NCBI RefSeq assembly: GCF_051401765.1
Contig: NW_027480429.1
Span: forward strand, 8,684,157-8,748,156
Length of the DNA stretch: 64,000 nucleotides
Reading direction: 5' to 3'
From: Calliopsis andreniformis
Taxonomy: Eukaryota > Arthropoda > Insecta > Hymenoptera > Andrenidae
The notes under the pieces are model-generated. The model was not told the DNA's origin. It worked only from the letters and a program-made list of their open reading frames with translations, and searched no databases. This document shows positions 52,036 through 63,317 of this stretch, piece after piece (position 1 is the stretch's first letter; the number at the start of each line of letters is the position of its first letter). Both the position numbers and the translations under genes were made by a program.

Positions 52036-54219
52036 GGCTTCACCCTAGGGCGTTGTTCCACCAGATCGAATAGTTAGGGCCTAAGAAGTGAACGCCAGAA
52101 GCTTAAAATACCATATAAATACAACAGTTTTTCCATCGCATAAAACGAATAATTGCAACCAGTGTGAAAGTTATGGTCATTTCTACGTTCCGGGCAACCT
52201 CGGCTTCACTCTACGGCGATGCTCCACCAGATCAAACAGTTAGGGCCTTAGAAGTCAACGACGGAAGCATAAAATACAAAATAAATAGAACAGTTTTCCC
52301 ATCGTATAAAACGAATAATTGCTACCAGTGTGAAAGTTATAGTCATTTCTACTTTCCGGACAACCTAGGCTTCACCCTAGGGCGTTGTTCCACCAGATGG
52401 AATAGTTAGGTCCTAAGAAGTCAACGCCAGAAGCATAAAATACGATATAAATACAACAGCTTTTCCATCGTATAAAACAAATACTTGTAACCAGTTTGAT
52501 AGTGATGGTCATTTCTACGTACCGGGCAACCTAGGCTTCACTCTAAGGCGTTGCTCCACCAGATCGAATAGTTAGGGCCTTAGAAGTCAACGCCCGAAGC
52601 ATAAAATATAAAATAAATAGAACAGTTTTTCCGTCGTATAAAACGAAAAATTGCTACCAGTGTGAAAGTTATGGTCATTTCTACGTTCCGCGCAATCTGG
52701 GCTTTACCCTAGTGCGTTGTTCCACCAGATGGAATAGTTAGGGCCTAAGAAGTCAACGCCAGAAGCATAAAATACGATATAAAAACAACAGCTTTTCCAT
52801 CGTATAAAACAAATAATTGCAGCCAGTTTGATAGTGATGGTCATTTCTACGTACCGGGCAACCTAGGCTTCACACTAGGGCGTTGCTCCACCAGATCGAA
52901 TAGTTAGAGCCTTAGAAGTCAACGCCCGAAGCATAAAGTATAAAATAAATAGAACAGTTTTTCCATCGTATAAAACGAATAATTGCTACCAGTGTGAAAG
53001 TTATGGTCACTTCTACTTTCCGGGCAACCTAGACTTCACCCTAGGGCGTTGTTCCACCAGATGGAAAAGTTGGGGCCTAAGAAGTCAACGCCAGAAGCAT
53101 AAAATACGATATAAATACAACAGCTTTTCCATCGTACAAAACGAATAATTGCAACCAGTGTGAAAGTTATGGTCATTTCTACGTACCGGGCAATCTAGGC
53201 TTCACTCTAGGGCGTTGCTCCACCAGATCGAATAGTTAGGGCCTTAGAAGTCAACGCCCGAAGCATAAAATATAAAATAAATAGAACAGTTTTTCCATCG
53301 TATAAAACGAAAAATTGCTACGAGTGTGAAAGTTATGGTCATTTCTACGTTCCGCGCAATCTGGGCTTTACCCTAGTGCGTTGTTCCACCGGATGGAATA
53401 GTTAGGGCCTAAGAAGTCAACGCCAGGAGCATAAAAAACGATATAAATACAACAGCTTTTCCATCGTATAAAACGAATAATTGCAACCAGTGTGGAAGTT
53501 ATGGTCATTTCTACGTTCCGCGCAACCTAGGCTTCACTCTAGGGCGATGCTCCACCCAATCGAATAGTTAGGGCCTTAGAAGTCAACGCCCGAAGCATAA
53601 AAAAAAAATAAATAGAACAGTTTTTCCATCGTATAAAACGAATAATTGCTGCCAGTGTAAAAGTTATGGTCATTTCTACGTTCCGGGCAACCTAGGCTTC
53701 ACCCTAGGGCGTTGTACCACCAGATCGAATAGTTAGGGCCTAAGAAGTGAACGCCAGAAGCATAAAATACAATATAAATACAACAGTTTTTCCATCGTAT
53801 AAAACGAATAATTGCAACCAGTATGAAACTTATGGTCATTTCTACTTACCGGGCAACCTAGGCTTCACTCTAGGGCGTTGCTCTACCAGATCGAATAGTT
53901 AGGGCCTTAGAAGTCAACGACCGAAGCATAAAATACAAAATAAATAGAACAGTTTTTCCATCGTATAAAACGAGTAATTGCTACCAGTGTGAAAGTTATG
54001 GTCATTTCTACGTTCCGGGCAACCTAGGCTTCACTCTGGGGCGTTGTTCCACCAGATCGAATAGTTAGGGCCTAAGAAGTCAACGCCAGAAGCATAAAAT
54101 ACGATATAAATATAACAGTTTTTCCATCGTATAAAACGAATAATGGTAACCAGTGTGAAAGTTATGGCCATTTGTACGTTCCGGGCAACCTAGGCTTCAC
54201 TCTAGGGCGTTGCTCCACC
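52036..54219 (+). repeat. Right-hand family monomers between HOR segments
   Basis: About 13 monomers, several of the TTCCGCGCAATCTGG or CTACGTACCGGGC types that also occur near 46.4-46.8 kb. TCTACCAG at 53882 is the counterpart of 49901 at offset 3981 (24 monomers minus 3), one monomer more than the neighbouring 3815 offset. One monomer has an A run of ten bases near 53599-53608, a local slippage change. No gene is seen. Confidence 0.75.
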
Positions 54220-54496
54220 AGATCGAATAGCTAGGGACTTAGAATTCAATGCCAGAAGCATAAAATGCAATATATATATAACAGCTTTTCCATGTATAAA
54301 ACGAATAATTGTTACCAGTGTGAAAGTGTTGGTCATTTCTACGTTCCGGGCAACATAGGCTTCACCCTAGGGCGTTGTTCCACCTGATGGAATAGTTAGG
54401 GCCTAAGAAGTCAACGCCAGAAGCATAAAATACAATAAAGATGCAACAGTTTTTCCATCGTAAGACAGGAATAATTGCAACCAGTGTGAAGGTAAT

Positions 54497-54828
54497 GGTA
54501 TGTTCTACGTTCCGGGCAACCTAGGCTTCACTCTAGGGTGGTGCTCCGCCTGGTTAAATAGTTAGGGCCTAAGAAGTATACGCCAGAAGCACAAAATACA
54601 ATATAAATACAACAGCCTTTCCATCGTATATAATGTATATTTGCAAACAGTGTGAAAGTAATGGTCATTTCTACGTTCCTGGCAACCTAGGCTTCACTCT
54701 AGGGCGTTGTTCCACCAGATCGAATAGTTAGGGCCTAAGAAGTCAACGCCAGAAGAATAAAATGCAATATAAGTACAACAGTTTACCATCGTATAAAATG
54801 AATAATAGCAACCAGTGTGTGTTATGGT
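54497..54828 (+). repeat. Partial cassette (M1-M2), right-hand variant 3
   Basis: Counterpart of 50682 at offset 3815. M1 has AGGGTGGTGCTCCGCCTGG, as at 47433. The hybrid M3 is followed by the monomer with the two-base loss at about 54820. Confidence 0.8.
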
Positions 54829-55554
54829 CACTTCTACGTTCCGGGCAACCTAGGCTTCACTCTAGGGCGTTGTTCCACCAGATCAAACAGTTAGGGTCTT
54901 AGAAGCCCACGCCCGAAGCATTAAATACAAAATAAATAGAACAGTTTTTCCATCGTATAAAACGAATAATTGCAACCAGTATGAAAGTTAACGTCATTTC
55001 TACTTCCCGGGCAACATAGGCTTCACCCTAGGGCGTTGCTCCAACAGATTGAATAGTTAGGGCCTTAGAAGTAAACGCCCGAAGCATAAAAGGCAATAAA
55101 AATACAACAGTTTTTCCATCGTATAACAGGATTAAGTGCAACCAGTTTGAAAGTGATGGCCTTTTCTACGTTCCGGGCAATCTAGGCTTCACTGTAGGGC
55201 GTTGCTCCACCAGATCGAATGGTTAGTGCCTTAGAAGTCAACGCCGGAAGCATAAAATACAATATAAATACAACAGTTTTTCCATCGTATAAAACGAATA
55301 ATTGCAACCAGTATGAAGCTTATGGTCATTTCTACTTTCCGAACAACCTAGGCTTCACTCTAGGGCGTTGCTCCAACAGATTGAATAGTTAGGGCCTTAG
55401 AAGTCAATGCCCGAAGCATAAAATGAAATAAAAATACAATAGCTTTTCCATTGTATAGCAGGAATAATTGCAACAAGTGTGAAAGTGATGGTCATTTCTA
55501 CGATGCGGGTAACCCAGGTTTCACTCTGGGGCATTACTCCACCACATCGAATAG

Positions 55555-55566
55555 CTACGGCCGTAG
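55555..55566. other. 12-bp perfect palindrome CTACGGCCGTAG
   Basis: One monomer subtype, the one with GGGTAACCCAGGTTTCACTC, GGGCATTACTCC and CAACGACTG, carries this perfect palindrome where other monomers have TTAGGGCCTTAG or TTAGGGCCTAAG. Copies found by eye start at 3232, 5377, 10846, 49420, 51742, 55555, 58142 and 61890. It contains CGGCCG. A role as a protein site or hairpin is only a possibility. Confidence 0.8.
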
Positions 55567-55655
55567 AAGTCAACGACTGAAGCATAAAATGCAATAAAAG
55601 TACAACAGTTTTTTCATCTTATAACAGGAACAATTGCAGCAAGCGTGAAGGTAAT

Positions 55656-55821
55656 GGTCATTTCTACGTTCCGGGCAACCTAGGCTTCACTCTAGGGCGT
55701 TGCTCCACCAGATCGAATAGTTAGGGCCTTAGAAGTCAACGCCCGAAGCATAAAATGCAAAATAAATAGAACAGTTGTTCCATTGTATAAAACGAATAAC
55801 TGCAACCAGTGTGAAAGTACT
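55656..55821 (+). repeat. Representative 166-bp monomer
   Basis: This copy is close to the consensus and shows the full layout. The first about 90 bases are G+C-richer and hold a CCTAGG palindrome, GGGCGTTG at 55695-55702 and its exact reverse complement CAACGCCC at 55737-55744. The next about 55 bases are A+T-rich, with short A and T tracts. The last about 20 bases carry the conserved GCAACCAGTGTGAAAG. It begins at GGTCATTT; this start is a choice of convenience, since a tandem repeat has no natural boundary. A consensus made by eye has 68 G or C in 166 and 7 CpG. Confidence 0.9.
55695..55744. other. Inverted repeat GGGCGTTG / CAACGCCC within monomer
   Basis: The two 8-base arms at 55695-55702 and 55737-55744 are exact reverse complements with a 34-base loop. 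In monomers with CAACGCCAG the arm is 7 bases. A smaller dyad, TTAGG-G-CCTAA, sits in the loop of many monomers. The arrangement recurs in most monomers of the array. Whether it forms a cruciform or binds protein is not shown by sequence. Confidence 0.7.
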
Positions 55822-57299
55822 GGTAATTTCTATGTTCCGGGCAACCTAGGCTTCACTCTAGGGCATTGCTCCACCATATCGAATAGTTAGGGCCTAAGAA
55901 GTGAACGCCAGAAGCATAAAATGCAATAAAAATACAACAGTTTTTCCATCGTATAGCAGGAATAATTTGCAACCAGTGTGATAGTAGTGGTCATTTCTGC
56001 GTTCCGGGCAACCCAGGTTTCACTCCAGGGCGTTGCTCCACCAGATCGAATAGTTACGGCCTAAGAAGTCAACGCCAGAAGCATAAAATACGATAAAGAT
56101 AGAACAGTTTTTCCATCGTATAAAACGAATAGTTGCAATCAGTGTGAAAGTTATGGTCATTTCTACATTCCGAGCAACCTAGGCTTCACTCTAGGGCGCT
56201 GCTCCACCAGATCGAATAGTTAGGTCCTTAGAAGTCAACGCCCGAAGCATAAAATACGATATAAATACAACAGCTTTTCCATCGTATAAAAGGAATAATT
56301 GCAACCCATGTGAAAGTGATGGTCATTTCTACGTTCCGGGCAACCGAGGCTTCACTCTAGGGCGTTGCTCCACCAGACCGAATAGTTAGGGCCTTAGAAG
56401 TCAACGCCCGAAGCTTAAAATACAAAATAAATAAAACAGTTTTTCCATCGTATAAAACGAAAAATTGCTACCAGTGTGAAAGTTATGGTCATTTCTACGT
56501 TCCGCGCAATCTGGGCATTACCCTAGGGCGTTGTTCCACCAGATGGAATAGTTAGGGCCTAAGAAGTCGACGCCAGAAGCATAAAGAACGATATAAAAAC
56601 AACAGCTTTTCCATCGTATAAAACGAATAATTGCAACCAGTGTGGAAGTTATGGTCATTTCTACGTTTTGGGCAACCTAGGCTTCACTCTAGGGCGGTGC
56701 TCCGCCAAATCGAATAGCTAGGGCCTTAGAAGTGAACGCCAGAAGCATAAAATAAGATAAAGATGCAAAAGTTTTTCCATCGTATAACAAGAATAACTGC
56801 AAACAGTTTGAAAGTACTGGACATTTCTACGTTCCGGGTAACCTAGGTTTCACTCTAGGGCGTTGCTCCACCAGGTCGAATAGCTAGCGACTTAGAATTC
56901 AAAGCCATAAGAATAAAATACAATATAAGTACCACAGTTTTTCCATCGTATAAAATGAAAAATTGCAACCAGTGTGAAAGTTATGGTCATTTCTGCATTC
57001 CGAGCAACCCAGGCTTAACTCTAGGTCGTTGCTCCACCTGATCGAATAGTTAGGGCCTTAGAAGTCAACGCCCGCAGCATTAAATACAAAATAAATATAA
57101 CAGTTTTTCCATCGTATAAAACGAATAATAGAAACCAGTGTGAAAGTTATGGTCATTTCTACGTTCCGGGCAACCTAGGCTTCACTCTAGGGCATTATCC
57201 TCCAGATCAAACAGTTAGGGGCTTAGAAGTCGACGCACGAAGCATTAAATACACAATAAATAGAACAGTTTTTCCATTGTATAAAACGAATAATTGCTA

Positions 57300-57312
57300 C
57301 CAGTGGAATAGT
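57300..57312 (+). repeat. Truncated monomer junction, copy 2
   Basis: Same CCAGTG-GAATAG junction as at 48578, 8722 bp away and flanked by the same monomers. It is therefore a copy of one deletion event. Confidence 0.85.
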
Positions 57313-59237
57313 TAGGGCCTAAGAAGTCAACGCCAGAAGCATAAAATACGATATAAATACAACAGCTTTTCCATCGTATAAAACGAATAATTGCAACCAG
57401 TGTGAAAGTTATGGTCATTTCTACATTTCGAGCAACCTAGGCTTCACTCTAGGGCGTTGCTCCACCTGATCGAATAGTTAGGGCCTTAGAAGTCAACGCC
57501 AGAAGCATAAAATACAATATAAATACAACAGTTTTTCCACCATATAAAACGAATAATTACAACCAGTATGAATGTTATGGTCATTTCTACTTTCCGGGCA
57601 ACCTAGGCTTCACCCTAGGGCGTTGCTCCAACAGATTGAATAGTTAGGGCCTTAGAAGTCAACGCCCGAAGCATAAAAGGCAATAAAAATACAACAGTTT
57701 TTCCATCGTATAACAGGATTAAGTGCAACCAGTTTGAAAGTGATGGCCTTTTCTACGTTCCGGGCAATCTAGGCTTCACTCTAGGGCGTTGCTCCACCAG
57801 ATCGAATGGTTAGTGCCTTAGAAGTCAACGCCGGAAGCATAAAATACAATATAAATACAACAGTTTTTCCATCGTATAAAACGAATAATTGCAACCAGTA
57901 TGAAACTTATGGTCATTTCTACTTTCCGAACAACCTAGGCTTCACTCTAGGGCGTTGCTCCAACAGATTGAATAGTTAGGGCCTTAGAAGTCAATGCCCG
58001 AAGCATAAAATGAAATAAAAATACAATAGCTTTTCCATTGTATAGCAGGAATAATTGCAACAAGTGTGAAAGTGATGGTCATTTCTACGATGCGGGTAAC
58101 CCAGGTTTCACTCTAGGGCATTACTCCACCACATCGAATAGCTACGGCCGTAGAAGTCAACGACTGAAGCATAAAATGCAATAAAAGTACAACAGTTTTT
58201 TCATCTTATAACAGGAACAATTGCAGCAAGCGTGAAGGTAATGGTCATTTCTATGTTCCGGACAACCTAGGCTTCACCCTAGGGCGTTGTTCCACCAGAT
58301 CGAACAGTTAGGGCCTAAGAAGTGAACGCCAGAAGCATAAAATACAATATAAATACAACAGTTTTTCCATCGTATAAAACGAATAATTGCAACCAGTATG
58401 AAACTTATGGTCATTTCTACTTACCGGGCAACCTAGGCTTCACTCTAGGGCGTTGCTCTACCAGATCGAATAGTTAGGGCCTTAGAAGTCAACGACCGAA
58501 GCATAAAATACAAAATAAATAGAACAGTTTTTCCATCGTATAAAACGAATAATTGCTACCAGTGTGAAAGTTATGGTCATTTCTACGTTCCAGGCAACCT
58601 AGGCTTCACTCTGGGGCGTTGTTCCACCAGATCGAATAGTTAGGGCCTAAGAAGTCAACGCCAGAAGCATAAAATACAATATAAATATAACAGTTTTTCC
58701 ATCGTATAAAACGAATAATGGTAACCAGTGTGAAAGTTATGGTCATTTGTACGTTCCGGGCAACCTAGGCTTCACTCTAGGGCGTTGCTCCACCAGATCG
58801 AATAGTTGGGGCCTAAGAAGTCAACGCCAGAAGCATAAAATACATTCTAAGTACAACAGTTTTTCCACGGAACAAAATGAATAATTGCATACATTGTGAA
58901 AGCAATGGTCATATCTACGTTCCGGGCAACCTAGGCTTCACTCTAGGGCGTTGCTCCAACAGATCGAATAGCTAGGGACTTAGAATTCAATGCCAGAAGC
59001 ATAAAATGCAATATATATATAACAGCTTTTCCATGTATAAAACGAATAATTGTTACCAGTGTGAAAGTGTTGGTCATTTCTATGTCCCGGGCAACATAGG
59101 CTTCACCCTAGGGCGTTGTTCCACCTGATGGAATAGTTAGGGCCTAAGAAGTCAACGCCAGAAGCATAAAATACAATAAAGATGCAACAGTTTTTCCATC
59201 GTAAGACAGGAATAATTGCAACCTGTGTGAAGGTAAT

Positions 59238-59428
59238 GGTATGTTCTACGTTCCGGGCAACCTAGGCTTCACTCTAGGGAGGTGCTCCGCCTGGTTAAAT
59301 AGTTAGGGCCTAAGAAGTCAACGCCAGAAGCACAAAATACAATATAAATACAACAGCCTTTCCATCGTATATAATGTATATTTGCAAACAGTGTGAAAGT
59401 AATGGTCATTTCTACGTTCCTGGCAACC
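59238..59428 (+). repeat. Partial cassette at the HOR junction, variant 4
   Basis: M1 and the first part of M2. The sequence then passes at about 59429 into the monomer that starts unit 2 of the 3748-bp pair. The unit boundary is therefore inside cassette monomer M2. Confidence 0.8.
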
Positions 59429-62400
59429 TAGGCTTCACTCTAGGGCGTTGCTCCACCAGATCGAATAGTTAGGGCCTTAGAAGTCAACGCCCGAAGCATA
59501 AAATGCAAAATAAATAGAACAGTTGTTCCATTGTATAAAACGAATAACTGCAACCAGTGTGAAAGTACTGGTAATTTCTATGTTCCGGGCAACCTAGGCT
59601 TCACTCTAGGGCATTGCTCCACCATATCGAATAGTTAGGGCCTAAGAAGTGAACGCCAGAAGCATAAAATGCAATAAAAATACAACAGTTTTTCCATCGT
59701 ATAGCAGGAATAATTTGCAACCAGTGTGATAGTAGTGGTCATTTCTGCGTTCCGGGCAACCCAGGTTTCACTCCAGGGCGTTGCTCCACCAGATCGAATA
59801 GTTACGGCCTAAGAAGTCAACGCCAGAAGCATAAAATACGATAAAGATAAAACAGTTTTTCCATCGTATAAAACGAATAGTTGCAATCAGTGTGAAAGTT
59901 ATGGTCATTTCTACATTCCGAGCAACCTAGGCTTCACTCTAGGGCGCTGCTCCACCAGATCGAATAGTTAGGTCCTTAGAAGTCAACGCCCGAAGCATAA
60001 AATACGATATAAATACAACAGCTTTTCCATCGTATAAAAGGAATAATTGCAACCCATGTGAAAGTGATGGTCATTTCTACGTTCCGGGCAACCGAGGCTT
60101 CACTCTAGGGCGTTGCTCCACCAGACCGAATAGTTAGGGCCTTAGAAGTCAACGCCCGAAGCTTAAAATACAAAATAAATAAAACAGTTTTTCCATCGTA
60201 TAAAACGAAAAATTGCTACCAGTGTGAAAGTTATGGTCATTTCTACGTTCCGCGCAATCTGGGCATTAGCCTAGGGCGTTGTTCCACCAGATGGAATAGT
60301 TAGGGCCTAAGAAGTCGACGCCAGAAGCATAAAGAACGATATAAAAACAACAGCTTTTCCATCGTATAAAACGAATAATTGCAACCAGTGTGGAAGTTAT
60401 GGTCATTTCTACGTTTTGGGCAACCTAGGCTTCACTCTAGGGCGGTGCTCCGCCAAATCGAATAGCTAGGGCCTTAGAAGTGAACGCCAGAAGCATAAAA
60501 TAAAATAAAGATGCAAAAGTTTTTCCATCGTATAACAAGAATAACTGCAAACAGTTTGAAAGTACTGGACATTTCTACGTTCCGGGTAACCTAGGTTTCA
60601 CTCTAGGGCGTTGCTCCACCAGATCGAATAGCTAGCGACTTAGAATTCAAAGCCATAAGAATAAAATACAATATAAGTACCACAGTTTTTCCATCGTATA
60701 AAATGAAAAATTGCAACCAGTGTGAAAGTTATGGTCATTTCTGCATTCCGAGCAACCCAGGCTTCACTCTAGGTCGTTGCTCCACCTGATCGAATAGTTA
60801 GGGCCTTAGAAGTCAACGCCCGCAGCATTAAATACAAAATAAATATAACAGTTTTTCCATCGTATAAAACGAATAATAGAAACCAGTGTGAAAGTTATGG
60901 TCATTTCTACGTTCCGGGCAACCTAGGCTTCACTCTAGGGCATTATCCTCCAGATCAAACAGTTAGGGGCTTAGAAGTCGACGCACGAAGCATTAAATAC
61001 ACAATAAATAGAACAGTTTTTCCATTGTATAAAACGAATAATTGCTACCAGTGGAATAGTTAGGGCCTAAGAAGTCAACGCCAGAAGCATAAAATACGAT
61101 ATAAATACAACAGCTTTTCCATCGTATAAAACGAATAATTGCAACCAGTGTGAAAGTTATGGTCATTTCTACATTTCGAGCAACCTAGGCTTCACTCTAG
61201 GGCGTTGCTCCACCTGATCGAATAGTTAGGGCCTTAGAAGTCAACGCCAGAAGCATAAAATACAATATAAATACAACAGTTTTTCCACCATATAAAACGA
61301 ATAATTACAACCAGTATGAATGTTATGGTCATTTCTACTTTCCGGGCAACCTAGGCTTCACCCTAGGGCGTTGCTCCAACAGATTGAATAGTTAGGGCCT
61401 TAGAAGTCAACGCCCGAAGCATAAAAGGCAATAAAAATACAACAGTTTTTCCATCGTATAACAGGATTAAGTGCAACCAGTTTGAAAGTGATGGCCTTTT
61501 CTACGTTCCGGGCAATCTAGGCTTCACTCTAGGGCGTTGCTCCACCAGATCGAATGGTTAGTGCCTTAGAAGTCAACGCCGGAAGCATAAAATACAATAT
61601 AAATACAACAGTTTTTCCATCGTATAAAACGAATAATTGCAACCAGTATGAAACTTATGGTCATTTCTACTTTCCGAACAACCTAGGCTTCACTCTAGGG
61701 CGTTGCTCCAACAGATTGAATAGTTAGGGCCTTAGAAGTCAATGCCCGAAGCATAAAATGAAATAAAAATACAATAGCTTTTCCATTGTATAGCAGGAAT
61801 AATTGCAACAAGTGTGAAAGTGATGGTCATTTCTACGATGCGGGTAACCCAGGTTTCACTCTAGGGCATTACTCCACCACATCGAATAGCTACGGCCGTA
61901 GAAGTCAACGACTGAAGCATAAAATGCAATAAAAGTACAACAGTTTTTTCATCTTATAACAGGAACAATTGCAGCAAGCGTGAAGGTAATGGTCATTTCT
62001 ATGTTCCGGGCAACCTAGGCTTCACCCTAGGGCGTTGTTCCACCAGATCGAACAGTTAGGGCCTAAGAAGTGAACGCCAGAAGCATAAAATACAATATAA
62101 ATACAACAGTTTTTCCATCGTATAAAACGAATAATTGCAACCAGTATGAAACTTATGGTCATTTCTACTTACCGGGCAACCTAGGCTTCACTCTAGGGCG
62201 TTGCTCTACCAGATCGAATAGTTAGGGCCTTAGAAGTCAACGACCGAAGCATAAAATACAAAATAAATAGAACAGTTTTTCCATCGTATAAAACGAATAA
62301 TTGCTACCAGTGTGAAAGTTATGGTCATTTCTACGTTCCAGGCAACCTAGGCTTCACTCTGGGGCGTTGTTCCACCAGATCGAATAGTTAGGGCCTAAGA

Positions 62401-63176
62401 AGTCAACGCCAGAAGCATAAAATACAATATAAATATAACAGTTTTTCCATCGTATAAAACGAATAATGGTAACCAGTGTGAAAGTTATGGTCATTTGTAC
62501 GTTCCGGGCAACCTAGGCTTCACTCTAGGGCGTTGCTCCACCAGATCGAATAGTTGGGGCCTAAGAAGTCAACGCCAGAAGCATAAAATACAATCTAAGT
62601 ACAACAGTTTTTCCACGGAACAAAATGAATAATTGCATACATTGTGAAAGCAATGGTCATATCTACGTTCCGGGCAACCTAGGCTTCACTCTAGGGCGTT
62701 GCTCCAACAGATCGAATAGCTAGGGACTTAGAATTCAATGCCAGAAGCATAAAATGCAATATATATATAACAGCTTTTCCATGTATAAAACGAATAATTG
62801 TTACCAGTGTGAAAGTGTTGGTCATTTCTATGTTCCGGGCAACATAGGCTTCACCCTAGGGCGTTGTTCCACCTGATGGAATAGTTAGGGCCTAAGAAGT
62901 CAACGCCAGAAGCATAAAATACAATAAAGATGCAACAGTTTTTCCATCGTAAGACAGGAATAATTGCAACCTGTGTGAAGGTAATGGTATGTTCTACGTT
63001 CCGGGCAACCTAGGCTTCACTCTAGGGAGGTGCTCCGCCTGGTTAAATAGTTAGGGCCTAAGAAGTCAACGCCAGAAGCACAAAATACAATATAAATACA
63101 ACAGCCTTTCCATCGTATATAATGTATATTTGCAAACAGTGTGAAAGTAATGGTCATTTCTACGTTCCTGGCAACC
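59429..63176 (+). repeat. 3748-bp HOR tandem pair, unit 2
   Basis: Second unit; markers fall at 59609, 60941, 61048, 61837, 62205, 62874 and 62986. The join at 59429 follows GTTCCTGGCAACC of cassette M2 and goes directly into the monomer that opens unit 1, keeping monomer register. After about 63198 the sequence does not start a third unit. It continues like 50.9 kb and 54.7 kb to the end of the window. Confidence 0.92.
61048..61060 (+). repeat. Truncated monomer junction, copy 3
   Basis: Same junction again, 3748 bp after copy 2, within the second unit of the tandem pair. It accounts for most of the shortfall of this unit from 23 whole monomers. Confidence 0.85.
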
Positions 63177-63317
63177 TAGGCTTCACTCTAGGGCGTTGTT
63201 CCACCAGATCGAATAGTTAGGGCCTAAGAAGTCAACGCCAGAAGAATAAAATGCAATATAAGTACAACAGTTTACCATCGTATAAAATGAATAATAGCAA
63301 CCAGTGTGAAAGTTATG
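62986..63317 (+). repeat. Partial cassette (M1-M2), right-hand variant 5
   Basis: Counterpart of 59238 at offset 3748. Unlike that copy it continues through full M2 into the hybrid M3, as at 50682 and 54497. The crossover at 59429 is absent here. Confidence 0.8.

Larger units (their letters stand above)
54220..55850 (+). repeat. 23-monomer-spaced HOR segment, copy 2
   Basis: Counterpart of 50405-52035. It ends near 55853, where CACTCTAGGGCATTGCTCC replaces CACCCTAGGGCGTTGTTCC of copy 1. That point lies just inside the start of the 3748-bp tandem pair. Confidence 0.85.
55681..59428 (+). repeat. 3748-bp HOR tandem pair, unit 1
   Basis: Direct tandem repeat with period 3748, about 22.6 monomers. 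It can be read as 23 monomers minus about 69 bases lost in one truncated monomer and a few small deletions. Markers are GGGCATTGC 55861, CATTATCC 57193, truncated junction 57300, GATGCGGG 58089, TCTACC 58457, TGATGG 59126 and M1 59238; each recurs 3748 bases later. Only scattered substitutions between units were noticed. Confidence 0.92.

Noticed and set aside
53599..53608. Run of ten A bases as a possible retroposon tail
   Set aside because: It replaces the AAAATACAAAATAAATAG segment inside an otherwise normal monomer, with no insertion or target-site duplication, so slippage or substitution is sufficient.
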